This document shows positions 34,379 through 46,206 of a DNA stretch of 60,000 bases, piece by piece. The position numbers and the translations under genes are program-made. The notes under the pieces were generated by a model. It saw nothing but the letters and a program-made list of their open reading frames with translations. It was not told the origin of the DNA and searched no databases. How positions within the stretch are numbered: position 1 is the first letter of the stretch; the number at the start of each line of letters is the position of its first letter. Where the stretch lies: assembly GCF_029227915.1 (NCBI RefSeq), contig NC_079876.1, positions 17,920,001-17,980,000 of the forward strand, read 5' to 3'. This DNA is from Hydractinia symbiolongicarpus (Eukaryota; Cnidaria; Hydrozoa; Anthoathecata; Hydractiniidae).

Positions 34379-36740
34379 GTTTTTTTTTCATATTTTGTAT
34401 AAATTCTTACCGGGCAGGACAACATACCAAAATGACTGATCCCTCTCTATTTATAAATTTGATGCGTTCCAAATCGCAGTTTTTTGAAATTTTGAGTAAT
34501 ATTTAATGAGTACAAGATGCAAATACTGATTTTTGTTGAATCAGAAGTATTTCCTAGAACCATTCTTTTTTTACACTTTTGTGGAGAAAAAGTGTATGCA
34601 ATATCATCAGAATAACTGATTTTGTTGCAAACTGTTTTTCTTTTTCACATTTTGGATTGAAATATTGTTATAAAGGGCATATATCAATAGACATATATAT
34701 ACCAAAATAATTAAATTCTGCAAACTTTGATTTTGTCGTTCACCTCTCATCTTTTATATTTTGATTAAACTTTTGAGGAAAATCATAGGAATTATTTAGA
34801 ATATGTATTTTGTGTTGGAAATTTAGTGCAAAAATTGACGTAAAATGAACTGTTAAATTGATTGTTGTTGTTTTAACATGAATTATGACTCAAACTTTGT
34901 TTTTGCATTTCTAATTTGACTAATTAGCCTAAAAATTTGCCAATTGGTTTTACACTCTGTTCTTTTTTATATATATTTTATGTGAACATAGAAGTACACA
35001 AGTAAAGTTAGAAGCCACAAGAAGTTAATTCGAAAGTGAAGAGTGGAGCTAGAAGTAGTAAAGAAAAGTTAGAAGTAGAAAATGAAAGCTTGGGTTTAAA
35101 GTAGATTTGGATTTACAAATAGTAAGAACTTTTTAGATATTTTTAGACGTTATGTTTTTATGTCGCTAGAGTTACGTGTCAGGCAGACTCGCATTGGCCA
35201 GGAAAAAGTCACTTAAGAGCTTCAAGTTCTTTATATTTTACCGCGTTTTTTTTACACTTTTTTGCATAATTAATGTTATCAAACAAATGTGCTAGCGAAA
35301 CTTTTGGTTTGTGGAACTTACTGCAAATGTCATAATTTTTATATTGCTATTGTTTCTCTTTATATATGTTTTACTAAGCATAAAAAGCTAGCTGGCGTCT
35401 TCCCAGTTTAACTATATTTAACTGGGTATCTGTCTTATCTAATGTTACCTTCAAGCTCCATATCTAAACCTAGCTAGCTAACTGATGATTAATGTTGTTA
35501 TTCCTCTTTTAGCTATTTATATCCACCTTAGTAGTCAACTTAGGGATCTTATTTGAGCACGAATTATGATGTAACAAGCCACAAAATCTTTCAAAGACTT
35601 ATTGAACTTTTAGGGTAGTGTGAGGAAAAATCTTACTTTAAGAGGAATGATTTTGTAAAACTAAAGTGTGTGCGTTAATTGGAGTAAGTTTTATTGTTTT
35701 GTTGTTGACATCCTGTTAAACTTCTGTAAGCTCGCATGTAAATTACAAGGTTATATATTTTTACAAGGGTAGTGGTTAATATTTTTACAAAGTTTGTTGA
35801 TATTTTTTGGGAAATTTACCTGGGTTTTTTACATTTGTGGTTAAAATTTCTCAGCAGAGAATAGTATGGTTGCCGATTATATTGTTTGTGTTGCAAACTG
35901 CTGTTTTTTAAATGTTGTGTAAACTTTTGTGGAAAAAGACCACATGCAAAATACTGAAAGAACAAATTTTTGTACAATTAGACTGTGAGCTGAAGTTGGA
36001 TTTTTTTTATATTTTGTTTTATAAACTTTTTTTAAGCTTTAAACTAACTGTAAGTAATGTAATTACGGGAATAAATATTTGGTGATGATAAAAAATTACT
36101 GAATGTTCAGACTGAAACTGTTTAACTTTTGTGAGGGAGGACCATATGCAAGTATATATACTAAAAATAATAATTTGATATTTTACACTTTCCAAGTTGT
36201 ATTTTTGTATGCACTTAAATGACTGCTTTTTTGGAGTTGAATTTGATGGGTTTCATATCAATTTTGTGGAAGATTTTATGGGTGAAAACAATATAAAACA
36301 TTGAACTGATTTCTGTTCATATTTTGATTTGCTCCTCATAAACCTTTGTGTTCTACATTTATTGTAAACTTTTGTGAGGAAGGACCATATATATATATAC
36401 AATGTTTTCAAAATAATGATTTTTGTTGATTTGAAATTTACTCCTTGCTCATTGCATTTTCGACATTTCAGTTTAAAATGTTTGGTAAAGTCAGTACGGA
36501 TCATGAGACAAAAAAATTGTTTTGTTAACCGGTTAATTTTTACATTTTGTGCATATTTTTGCGGGAGAGGATGGTATGCAACCGAATAAATGATTTTTCA
36601 AAGTTTAACTTTTTGTTTTTTGGTGTTTTGGGTTTGTTTAAGTTTGGCTTTTTTATGTTGTTCAGGTTGTATTGTTGTATAAGCATTTAGGGAAAAGACA
36701 ATGTTTAAAATGCATAAAGAACTTATTTCATAGATCTGTG
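34379..36740 (+). repeat. Series of diverged repeats with CTTTTGTGAGGGAGGACCATATGCAA-like core
   Basis: At irregular spacing (about 34575, 35915, 36125, 36368, 36545, with weaker copies at 34400, 35830 and 36680) a core of ACTTTTGTGxGGxAxxACCA, then TATGCAA and AACTGATTTTTGTTG recurs. The units look like an ancient minisatellite carried by the Helitron-like element. No ORF spans them. Confidence 0.5.
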
Positions 36741-36940
36741 CTTACTGTTGCAAGCCTTTCTTTTCGACATTTCAGATTAAAATATTGAAGGTTTTCAACA
36801 TAATCACATAATAAGATGTATACATATTTGAGATATGTGTTATTTCTGACATTATTATTATTGTTGTCGTAACTGTCTGGGTTGTGACTGTCAATGTTGA
36901 AACTTTCTACTAACTAGATTTTACATCTTGCACGCCGTTC
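36701..36940 (+). repeat. 240-bp direct duplication (second copy 37486-37725)
   Basis: GACAATGTTTAAAATGC(A/G)TAAAG through CTTGCACGCCGTT is nearly identical in both copies. The SINE and the 36942-37130 block lie between them. Confidence 0.85.
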
Positions 36941-37130
36941 TTTATACCTAGCTAAGTCTCCAGTTTATATTCAACTGACCAGCTATTAGCTGCTGTAGCT
37001 ACCTTATGTTAGCTTCAGTTTTATGTTGTTTTTTACATGTAAGCTAATCTTAGTGGTCTTTGCTAAGAATGTGACTGTAACTTATTTTAATTGACATTTT
37101 AAGCTTAAATTAACAAGCCACAACAACTTT

Positions 37131-37485
37131 TAGATAGATAGATAGATGTGCATATTTTACATGGCTAGCCTCACAAATATCGAGGGATATACCCTGTCTA
37201 TTATTTCCAGGAGAGGCCATGGCTTAGATGGAGAGTCCTAGAGTATTTAATGCTCATTTTGAGCGACGCAGACCCAATTAGAGCCCGCGCTCTACTAGAC
37301 AACTCCCGGCAACATCCAACGGCCCACACAGTGTGCCATCTTCCCAATTTCCCTCACATGGCTTGGGTTAACCCGGGGCTATGGTAACATTCACTCGCCC
37401 ATGTTGAATCGCCGTCAAGAGGAATCGAACCCCGGTCTCCCGCACAGAGTACGAGAGCTATAACCACTAATCTACGGCGCCACAA
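37131..37485 (-). mobile_element. tRNA-derived SINE
   Basis: Read on the minus strand, the head is GTGGCGCCGTAGATTAGTGG, TTATAGCTCTCG and GGGGTTCGATTCCTC. TAGATTAGTGG fits the pol III A box and GGTTCGATTCC the B box, at tRNA-like spacing (about 40 bases). A GC-richer body of about 290 bases follows and ends in a (CTAT)n tail, seen as AGATAGATAGATAG at 37132-37146 on the plus strand. This is the classic layout of a tRNA-headed SINE. Confidence 0.85.
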
Positions 37486-37988
37486 GACAATGTTTAAAAT
37501 GCGTAAAGAACTTATTTCATAGATCTGTGCTTACTGTTGCAAGCCTTTCTTTTCGACACTTCAGATTAAAATATTGAAGGTTTTCAACATAATCACATAA
37601 TAAGATGTATACATATTTGAGATATGTGTTATTTCTGACATTATTATTATTGTTGTCGTAACTGTCTGGGTTGTGACTGTCAATGTTGTAACTTTCTACT
37701 AACTAGATTTTACACCTTGCACGCCGTTGTTTTTCATATTTTGTCTGAAGTTTTGTTGGAAGGATTTCATGCGATTTGACATTTGATATTTTGTGTTAGA
37801 TTTTAAGAACTTTTTTGTTAAATTATGACTTATATACTTTCTTTTTATGCATTTTCAGATTATTTTTTTTTAGTAAAAGGCATATTCAATATACTGAAAT
37901 ATTTGCTGATGTCATCAAAATTCAAATGACAGAACTTTTCAATTGTTTTTCTGCCTAAGTGGATTTTTCCACGGGCCTAATCGACTAG

Positions 37989-38710
37989 TCTATATAATAA
38001 TACGCCAGATCCGTGCCTCTGTGACAGGCAAAGTTGATATCGTCATTTTCCTTTGATGTTGCCGAAAAAGGCATGTCTAATATGTTATATTTTCTGACGT
38101 TACGGCACGACGTCAATAACACTACTTTAACGTCAATATCCTATATTAAATTAATGAAGCCATTACAGTGCATTTAAAATATTGAGGGCAAATAACTTGG
38201 AAACGAGGTGGTGACGTCAATGTTTTTTCACCAGGGACCATCTAGAACCAGTTTGGGTAATTTTCCCAACCTGGGTCCCCGAATCCGTTTCGGAATGAAC
38301 GGGTTGATGACGTCATCGGAAAACCTTTAAACCCTAATATATCCGTAACCGTTTGTCAAAAGTAAATGATCCTATACATTTTCTTGATCAGCGTTTAAAG
38401 ATCTATACGTTGAAGGCAACAGGTATAAAAATTTCTGAAAAATAATTTTGTGTGTTTTCGCGGGTCTTTGCTGACGTCAGCATAATTTTTATTCCCTTAT
38501 ATATCATTAACCGTTCATCAAAATCACATAATCACATACATTCTCTTCGTGAGCGTGTCGAGCTCTACGCAATAGAGACAACCGATAAACTTAATTTTGA
38601 CAATTTGTTTTCGCATATGCACTGCTGACATCAGCAAAAGGTCTAAAATAACCAATTTTTACATTGTCCCTCCTGCCTAAGTGGATTTCTCCACGGGCCT
38701 TATCGACTAG
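37989..38710 (+). mobile_element. 0.7-kb Helitron-like element, abutting the previous one
   Basis: Begins TCTATATAATAATACGCCAG at 37989, immediately after the CTAG of its neighbour. Ends CACGGGCCTTATCGACTAG at 38710 with the same subterminal hairpin (GTGGATTTCTCCAC). The interior is collinear with the array unit 10723-11455 (for example GACGTCAATAACACTACTTT and GATGACGTCA blocks). Non-coding and non-autonomous. Confidence 0.75.
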
Positions 38711-39354
38711 TAACTAATATTAAGGTATTTTCTTCTTGCCAATTATATGTTTCATTGTTAAATAAATGTTAATGTTGGTTTTATTTATATAATTTTTTTT
38801 ATATTTTATTTATATTTTAAACATATTTAATATTTACTCGCATTTTAACACTTACAGTGAATGTTTGTCCTGTGAATGATAATGGTGACCTGTTTTTTTG
38901 TGTGAAACCAGCTACATTATTTACTGCAACACATTTCTGACATTCCATGTTTCAGGGAAACACATGCTCGACTTTGCATATATTGTTTCTACTAGATAAA
39001 CAAATGCATAGCATTCAGAGAAGTTGTCCTAATATGCAGTTGTGTAAAAAAGCAATAATGCTGGATTGAAATAAGCAATGAAATATTAGACATTTCAAAA
39101 AAAGGAAAGAATCCGTTAGATACAGACTTTCTTCTGAATACACACTTCTGGCTATGCCTGCCTCTGACGTACTGTGTTGTGTATTTTATGTTAGCTTTAT
39201 TGACGTTAGCAAACGCTCAATGCCAGTTGATTTGTTACTTTGAGTTTAGAAGCGTTGAAGGTTTTTTCAATGAAGTTTTGTTTCAAAAGATTCAATCATT
39301 ATGCTCCACATCCAGAACTATACTTTCATATGCAGTTTACATAAAAATGGAAGG
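38711..39354. other. Unassigned DNA with one short ORF
   Basis: An ORF at 39179-39400 starts with a signal-peptide-like MYFMLALLTLANAQCQ but runs into the dispersed repeat that follows and has no known domain. Otherwise AT-rich sequence without features. Confidence 0.3.
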
Positions 39355-40120
39355 GAATAGGAGTAACTACATCGCAATAGAGATAAAACTAGTCTTTTAA
39401 GACGGAAAGTTTAATGAAAAAAACGAGGTTTCTGTCCAAAGAATAAGAAGTCCATAGAGAACTTCTGTATTCTCCTCTTTACAGGGATAATCGGAAAGCT
39501 GGTGGACTTCGGTTGCACTGAAACAAACACCTATAAATGTGTAAACACGAGGTTTGGTGAAATTCACTCATTTTTGGGATCTGGTGCGGGCCCTTGAGTA
39601 AGCATCCCCTGCGTCCTGCAAGACACCAGCCGCATTCATTGACACCATCCGCCAAACCCAATAACTTTTGTAAAACGTTGGAAAAAGAAGGGTCGACATC
39701 TACAAATCGTATCGTTGTTGCTTTTACCTACTGACACAGAGCCCAGGACTAAAAGAGATAGACTTGGAACCCAGCCCTTAGAAAGGTTGTGACAAAGAAT
39801 GAAAAGCAGCAAACCTGGAAAAATAAATGCTTTCTGACCTTGGACATGAACACTTCAGAAATCAAATCGTAATGCTTGGGTTGACTAAGAAACCGCCCCT
39901 TAGAAAGGTAGACTTGGAACCCAGCGGCAGCAACCCAGAAAATCATTACATATCGTCTCAAACTTGAACAAGTAATTCACTCTACCACCCAGTCAACTTT
40001 TATTCTTCGAAATATGTCACTCTCCATTCGTTGGAAGGAGTTATCAATCGTCTCGAGATTGCAATTGAAGACCCATCCTAACCAATGAAGAACACACACT
40101 TTTCAGTCACTAAAAATCTC
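39355..40120 (+). repeat. Dispersed repeat A, copy 1
   Basis: AGGAGTAACTACATCGCAAT, GAAATTCACTCATTTTTGGG, TGCGGGCCCTTGAGT, CAAGACACCAGCCGCATTCA and CATCCTAACCAATGAAGAAC recur in the same order at 43440-44095. The copies are about 650-760 bp and moderately diverged. Partial copies are at 44205-44310 and 18537-18650. No TIRs, LTRs or ORF of note; the class is unknown. Confidence 0.75.
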
Positions 40121-40248
40121 ATCTGTTAACACAGATTCAACGAAGTGTGTCAAAGCTGCAGTATTTGTTATGCAAAAAAAAAAAAGCAAATTAGGGGGAA
40201 ATAATAATAAAAAAGTAAGTTACTGCTTGTAATGGCTCAGACCAAGTC

Positions 40249-40934
40249 TTGTGTAACCATTTTAATTCAGCTGTATTTCCGTTCAAAATATTGATGAGTT
40301 CGCCAAGCGTTTACGAAGAACTGGAAATTCAATTGTTGGATTATTGTATGGCGTCATCTGTAAAACAAAAATTTTTTACATATAATTCTTCTCTTTCATC
40401 ATTTTTATCCATGCAGCAACAATTTCAAGTAATTTCATTAATACCAAATTATCATAAATGGTTGTGGTATTTGGAAAAAATAACGAAATCAGATTGGAGC
40501 TAAAATTCTCCTCATCTGGTCGACGATTTCCTGGTTGGCCATGGAATAGAATTATTTCAGCAGTAAAATATAGACAAGATTCACAATTGATTGTGTATTC
40601 TGTTATTACAACATTAGATGGGACTGCTTCTGCAATCCCGTATCAGGCAATAAACATCACGATCGCCAAATAAAAAGAAAAAACAAATCAAGAGGAATAT
40701 TGTGTCAGGCAAAGTAGATGCTGTTTATTTTTACCTGATTTTGAAACAATTTCAAAATCTACATGTGTGAAAAATAGAAGATTGGTGAATGGAAAGAGAC
40801 GCTTTTTATATCTCACCATAGATGCAGTTTTTGAAAATGATAATCATGAAGAGGATAGCATAACTGAACAATCGTTCAATGATGTTAATATTTCTATTCC
40901 AGTATTTCATTCATCCCAGAAAGAATCTCGATAG
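40249..40934 (+). pseudogene. Unrecognised coding remnant in two to three frames
   Basis: Consecutive open stretches (40249-40503, 40458-40673 and an ATG-less 40674-40934) give protein-like sequence such as NNEIRLELKFSSSGRRFPGW and KNRRLVNGKRRFLYLTIDAV. The first two overlap in different frames and look like one frame broken by a small indel. I do not recognise the family; a decayed transposon ORF is likeliest given the surroundings. Confidence 0.3.
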
Positions 40935-41819
40935 ATCTCCTGTGGTGAAATTTGTACTAAAGGAACTTGTAAGTGACGAATCAATACAACAACACAGCAA
41001 GCAGTTATCATGAATGATTATGCGTACTCACAATAAAAAATGGACAATATATCGATAATGTATGAGTATTATGTCCATATGTACGGGAAACTACGGCTTC
41101 TAAAAATGGATATTTTGACCATATATATATAAAAAATGAATGTAATGATGATTTTTTCAGGAGATCCGAGAATCTATATAATATAGAGACCTGGTGACCA
41201 GTGACAGGACGGAGCGCATTTCTGCTGCGTCTATCCGCTGCACTGCAGGGCGCTCCGCGATTTACAAGCTACTGCATCCTTGTTCCCCTGCCTCTTCCCT
41301 GTTTTCAGACAAGGAAATATAACACCCAGATTTATTTATTTATAATCTAAAATATATTCCAAGCACGTCATCATCAGGTATCTACAAACTTGCGAAGCCG
41401 CAACCTACACTAGACAGCAGAGGCTGTAGCCAGGATACCCAACTCAACCTTCCACAACATTTCATATCATACTTTATAGCTAGCCTAGTTAACTAAGCTT
41501 TCCTTGATAAAGAAAGAAAAAATTGATCATAAAGGGGGTTTGAAGGGACAAAGCTTGGTCTCATGGCTAAATTTATAGCTAGACAGACTGTAAAACTCGT
41601 TTTTGCACAGAACTGTGCGTTCAAGTGCAAAATACTAAACTATTACTGGTAGTAGAGAAACTTCTGTCATCAGCTAGAAGGCGAATGGAGGGGGTGAGGG
41701 GTATATCCATACTGTGATGTGTGGTCACTCACAAACAGAATTGTTTGCCATGGTATAGACAACTGCAAAAATTAAATTGCTTAAAAAGGATAACTACCAT
41801 AACACAGGAACTTACAGTA

Positions 41820-41927
41820 TGATTATGAGATAACAAGACAGCAAGCTGTGTTGATGGAACTGGTATAACGACCTTGAAGTTAAAATTGTAAAGGTTACAC
41901 CCTCTAAACATTAAAACGCAGTGCAAG
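41820..41927 (+). repeat. 108-bp dispersed repeat, copy 2
   Basis: TGATTATGAGATAACAAGAC through AAAACGCAGTGCAAG; same family as 21936 and 56228. Confidence 0.65.
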
Positions 41928-42145
41928 ATCTCCGTTTTGGTATATTGTTCTGTGTGGTTGGATGTGTTTTGGAGGAACATTTTAATAACAATAAGTCATG
42001 TACTGTACAACAAAGATGCACGAGTCAGCTGATTTTTCCAATCTGTAGATTATTCAGAGGTTGTACTCTAATTTTATTTTCCATTTCTCAGCTGCTGTAG
42101 AAGATTTAATACGTATATACCTTCAAAAAATATCTAAGTCACCTT

Positions 42146-42361
42146 TTGGCTGGTCCAGTACGTGATTTACTTTTGAAAATGAAGGTGGAAGAGGGAAGAG
42201 TGTTCAAAGATCCCATCATATTGGAAGCAACTCATAAAGCGAAATTAGAAAGGGATAGAGAATTAAAGAATAACAATAGAAGTAATTCTACTCCTGTGGA
42301 ATCCTATGTTAATAAATCTGGCAGTACTGCATCTGTTACGTATATATTCTATACGCATTGA
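42146..42361 (+). other. Short hydrophilic ORF, unrecognised
   Basis: A 71-codon frame with a charged stretch (KVEEGRVFKDPIILEATHKA, then KLERDRELKNNNRSN). No domain recognised, and no evidence of expression or partner exons. It could be part of a decayed element. Confidence 0.2.
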
Positions 42362-42828
42362 AAAAAATAATTAAGAAATTATAATAGTAATTAAGAATTA
42401 TCTACTGCGAAACAAAGGGAAAAGTGGCTCCGTGAAAAAGTAAAAAATAACAACAGCCAACAGCCAGCAAAAACTGACACCTTATTTCATGAGCAGAAGT
42501 AATGCATACAAGGACAAACAAGAAACAAAGAAGGCGGATAATAAAAGGAGAATTGAATTACATAGTATGTAAATCTGTGGAGATGTTGAATTAAAAAATG
42601 TTGAAAATTATATTGCGAGCCAAGACTGCTTATGTATAAAATATACACCTTCAACGTATTAATTTTCGCGATTCGCGAATTTTATTGAAAATAGATTTTT
42701 CGCAAGTATTAAATTTAAAGAATAGACAAACTTAACCTATTTCGCGTGTACTTAATCTTACGACTTTTTATTTTTGATATTTCTAAGAAAGACGATAAAA
42801 CACAAATAATTGAAGCAGATGTGTAATT

Positions 42829-43235
42829 TCATGGAAGTATTCTTAATATTTTCTTCGGGTATATAATTAAATCACTAAAATACATCTTTAAAAATATTTC
42901 TATGTTTTTCATATGAACATCACCATCTTCAGTGTAGTGAGTCAGGCCATCTGCTAGCTGATCTTTATTGTTTGTGATCACCAGCCCTTTCAAGATAACT
43001 TCTTTTCCTGATGATGATGTCATTTCGTCATACAACTTAATGATCCATTTCATTTGAAGAGTTTTTCATATCGATAATTCCAAAGGGACTTTAATACTTC
43101 CTGGATCTTTGCCACTGTTAACACCATCGGTAATCTGCTTCGCCATTCAATCAACAGCTTATTTAAGTAAGCTTTGGTGTACCCGTTTAAGGTCAGATCG
43201 AGAGGTTGGAACAGATTGGTCATCTTGACTGGCAC
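42829..43235 (-). pseudogene. Tigger/jerky-like DDE transposase C-terminus
   Basis: Minus-strand reading gives MTNLFQPLDLTLNGYTKAYL, then KWIIKLYDEMTSSSGKEVIL and KGLVITNN. LFQPLDLTVNGxxK ... WxxxxYxxMTSxxGKExxxKGW is the C-terminal end of pogo-superfamily (DDE_1) transposases common in cnidarians. A frame change near 43053 and the absence of the catalytic core upstream show it is a fragment. Confidence 0.7.
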
Positions 43236-43439
43236 TTTTCTGAAAAATGGGGGTATATCAGATCATTTTTCAACCGAATTCACCATACAGAGTCTCGTGT
43301 TAATAAAAGTGAAAAAGAATAAAATTGTATAGTTATCGACTAAAAAAAGAAAAAATAGTGATATTGAAAGTCATTTTTGTAGTTTATTTTATTTTATAAA
43401 ATCCTATCCAGGCAGTAAAACAATCAAGAGAAGAGAGAA

Positions 43440-44310
43440 TAGGAGTAACTACATTGCAATGCAGATATAACTAGCCTTTTAAGGAGAGATGTTAATAAAA
43501 AAAGAACAAACACTTATCAATGTTGAAACATGAGGAATGGTGAAATTCACTAATGTTCGGGATCCGGTGCGGGCCCTTGAGTGTGTATCCCCTGCCTCCT
43601 GCAAGACACCAGCCGCATTCATTGACACCATCCGCCAAAACCAATAACTTTTTCTAAACGTCGGAATAAGAAGAGTCCAGAATTACAAATCGTATCGTTG
43701 TTGCTTTTACATGCTGACACAGACCCCAGGGCTAAAATAAAAAAGACTTGGAACCCAGCCCTTAGAAAGGTTGTGACAAAGAATAAAAAGCAGCAAACCT
43801 GGAAACAGAAAAGCTTTCTGAACTTAGTCATGAACACTTGAGAAATCGTATCGTAATGCTTAGGCTGAGCAGGAAACCGCCCATTATAAAGGTAGACTTG
43901 GAACCCAGCTGCAGCAACCCAGAAAACCATTACATATCGTCTCGAACTTGAACATGTAATTCACTCTACCACCCAGTCAACTTTTATGCTTCGAAACCCG
44001 CCACACTTTATTCGTTGAAAGGAGCAATCGTCTAGAGATTGCAATTGAAGACCCATCCTAACCAATGAAGAACACACACTCTTCAGTCACTAAAAACAAA
44101 AAGCCTTCACGATCTTTGGTCTCTCCCACAGTGACTAGTCTTCCCCAGTATCAACCAGTCTTTCCTGGCAGTCAACTGGATCTGTGTAAGAAACAGAAAG
44201 AGCGATTAGGAGTAACTACATCGCAATGCAGATATAACTAGCCTTTTAAGCAGAGATGTCAATGAAAAAAGGATGTTTCTCTCCAAAGAATAAAAAGCCA
44301 CTGGAAAACT
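43440..44310 (+). repeat. Dispersed repeat A, copies 2 and 3 (partial)
   Basis: Copy 2 is 43440-44095, matching 39355-40120 throughout. A fresh start of the same repeat (AGGAGTAACTACATCGCAAT) at 44209-44310 is a truncated third copy about 100 bp after copy 2, suggesting tandem arrangement. Confidence 0.75.
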
Positions 44311-45269
44311 TTCAGTATGTCAAATTTCGCGAGTTTTTAATTTTTAAAACTTTTCGCGTGTATTTAATTTCGCAATTTTTCTATATTAAAGTAATTCAAC
44401 AGTACTAAATTTAGCGAATTTCCCAGATAAAATCGTGAAATTAAGTGCCCGTGAAATTTAATAAGCGGGATTGGTTTTAAATTTTACAAAGGCTGGATGC
44501 TGAAATATTTTGTTCAATGTGTTTTTACTTCTAAATCCTGTTATAATACACTTATGTGAGTGACTATGTGAGTCTACGACACGGAAAGTACGGGTCACTT
44601 TTTTACGACGTGGTGTTACGCTAAAATTTACCAAGTTAAATCAGGGGTTTTTATTTAAACATTCAATTTTCTTTTCTTATTCCTTTAAAAAAAAATTCTT
44701 TTATTTTATTTTATTAAATTTAATTTTATTTTTAAATGTTTCTATTTGTTTTTGTTTTAAAAGCCCCGTAGGTCGTTATAGATAGAATAAATTATTTTAC
44801 CCCCGGTTTACCATATGCGCGCCGTATCTCCCGGAAACAAGTTGTTTATCAACTGAAAAAAGAAAACCGAAGCGAAGAAGGTTGTGTATTCTTCAGAGTA
44901 ATCATGAAAAAAGTTATTTTAAACAATGTTTACTGATCATGAGGTTAGATTAAAGCTTATTTGTTTCTTCAATGTTTTCCATTTTTTTGTTCTGGGACCG
45001 AAGTTGTTTTTTTTAAAAAAAACTATCAAATTCGAATGATAATTCGAATCTAAAACGTAAACACCAAAAGATTTTTTGAAGAGCGGTTTTGTTGTCGAAC
45101 AAGTATAAAAAGTTTATGTTGTTGTTATAAATATTTGTTATAAAGAAGAAAAACGTACGATATAACGTATGATATAACGTCAAAAAGAGGACTGATTGGA
45201 AATATATCAGACAATTTAGCTAGCTATACATTTTCCATTTGTTTTCTTTGGGATGAAGCGAAGTTTAGT
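44311..45269. other. AT-rich intergenic DNA
   Basis: No ORF with recognisable domain. A TTTTATTTTATTAAATTTAA low-complexity run lies near 44697-44735. Nothing else supported. Confidence 0.4.
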
Positions 45270-45397
45270 AATCGAATTAAAAAATTGATTGGACTTTTAT
45301 TTAGAGAACGCTAGCTAGCAGCCTACTGAGAAAGCGATAGAAAAGCAGGTGTGCATCGAAGTAAAAAATTGATTGGACTTTTATTAAGAGAACGCTA

Positions 45398-45600
45398 TAA
45401 TCCCGGTCTAAAATAATCGCAGTAAACCCTTTTTACATGTGTAGCAAGAGCATGAAGTACAAAGCCCCCTTTCCCCCAGTATCAATGTTCAAAAATTCTG
45501 CTAACGCGTTTCCAAACATTGATAATGGGGGAGAGGGGGTAGGAAAGGATTATACTGCACTTTTTGTAGCTTACTGCCAATATATTTTGACCGGGATTGT
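45398..45600 (+). repeat. Left foldback block of the composite element
   Basis: Outer TIR TAATCCCGGTC and inner end TTTTGACCGGGATTGT are inverses. Inside, CCCCCAGTATCAATGTT pairs with AACATTGATAATGGGGG. The G-rich right half (GGGGGAGAGGGGG) and a GTAAACCCTTTTTACATG stretch are shared with the right block. It looks like a MITE in its own right. Confidence 0.75.
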
Positions 45601-46206
45601 CTCTGAAATTTTGGACTTAGAATTTTTTCGCGAATTTTTTGGAGTAATTTTGTTGACTTAATTTTAAAAATAAATTCTACAGATGGGTACTATATATATG
45701 TTTTGAAGTATGTACCAGCATTGTTTCTTTTGTACCATGCTAAAATTGGAAACAATAAAAATGCCAATAGATGACGAGGCAAATGGGGCAGTTTTCGATA
45801 ATCGCAAGACATTATAATATTCCGTGTAAAATTGTAGTTAGATGAATACTTTATTGTTAGTAATTTTTGTGGGTATTAATATTGACGGATTTGTACAAAA
45901 AAAAATTAATTGCGCGCAAAATTTAGTACAGAAGCAACGCGCAAAATGTTTTGGGTGAAAAGTACTACGCGTAAAAACTCAAAAATTCAGAAAATTAGTA
46001 CCAATAAGGTAGTGCTAAGCTCTGTAAGGGAAGATCGAACTGAAAAAAGGACCTTGTTTATGTTTGTTTTGCATGTACATAACTACCAACAGCAACAATG
46101 ATAACAACATGTATATTTTTGTTTTTCTAGAAAGATATATATAAACATAAAATCAGCGCAAATATCAAAATGTCTCAAAAAAAACAGTCGGGGTAAGTAT
46201 CAAAAA

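Larger units (their letters stand above)
33424..37988 (+). mobile_element. 4.6-kb Helitron-like element
   Basis: The head at 33424 is TCTATATAATACGCC, then CAGTTCCGTGTCTCTGTGAC and AGGCAAAGTTGATATCG. The tail at 37940-37988 is CTGCCTAAGTGGATTTTTCC, ACGGGCCTAATCGACTAG, with the GTGGATTTTTCCAC hairpin 16 bases from the end. It begins TC, ends CTAG, and the next element's TC follows directly. The interior holds no Rep/helicase ORF but is full of diverged tandem units and an inserted SINE. Strong by termini; autonomous partner not in this window. Confidence 0.65.

Noticed and set aside
41173-41290. Another full Helitron-like element (TCTATATAATATAGAGACC head)
   Set aside because: Only the first ~15 bases and CAGTGACAGG resemble the family head; no matching CTRR tail with hairpin was found downstream.
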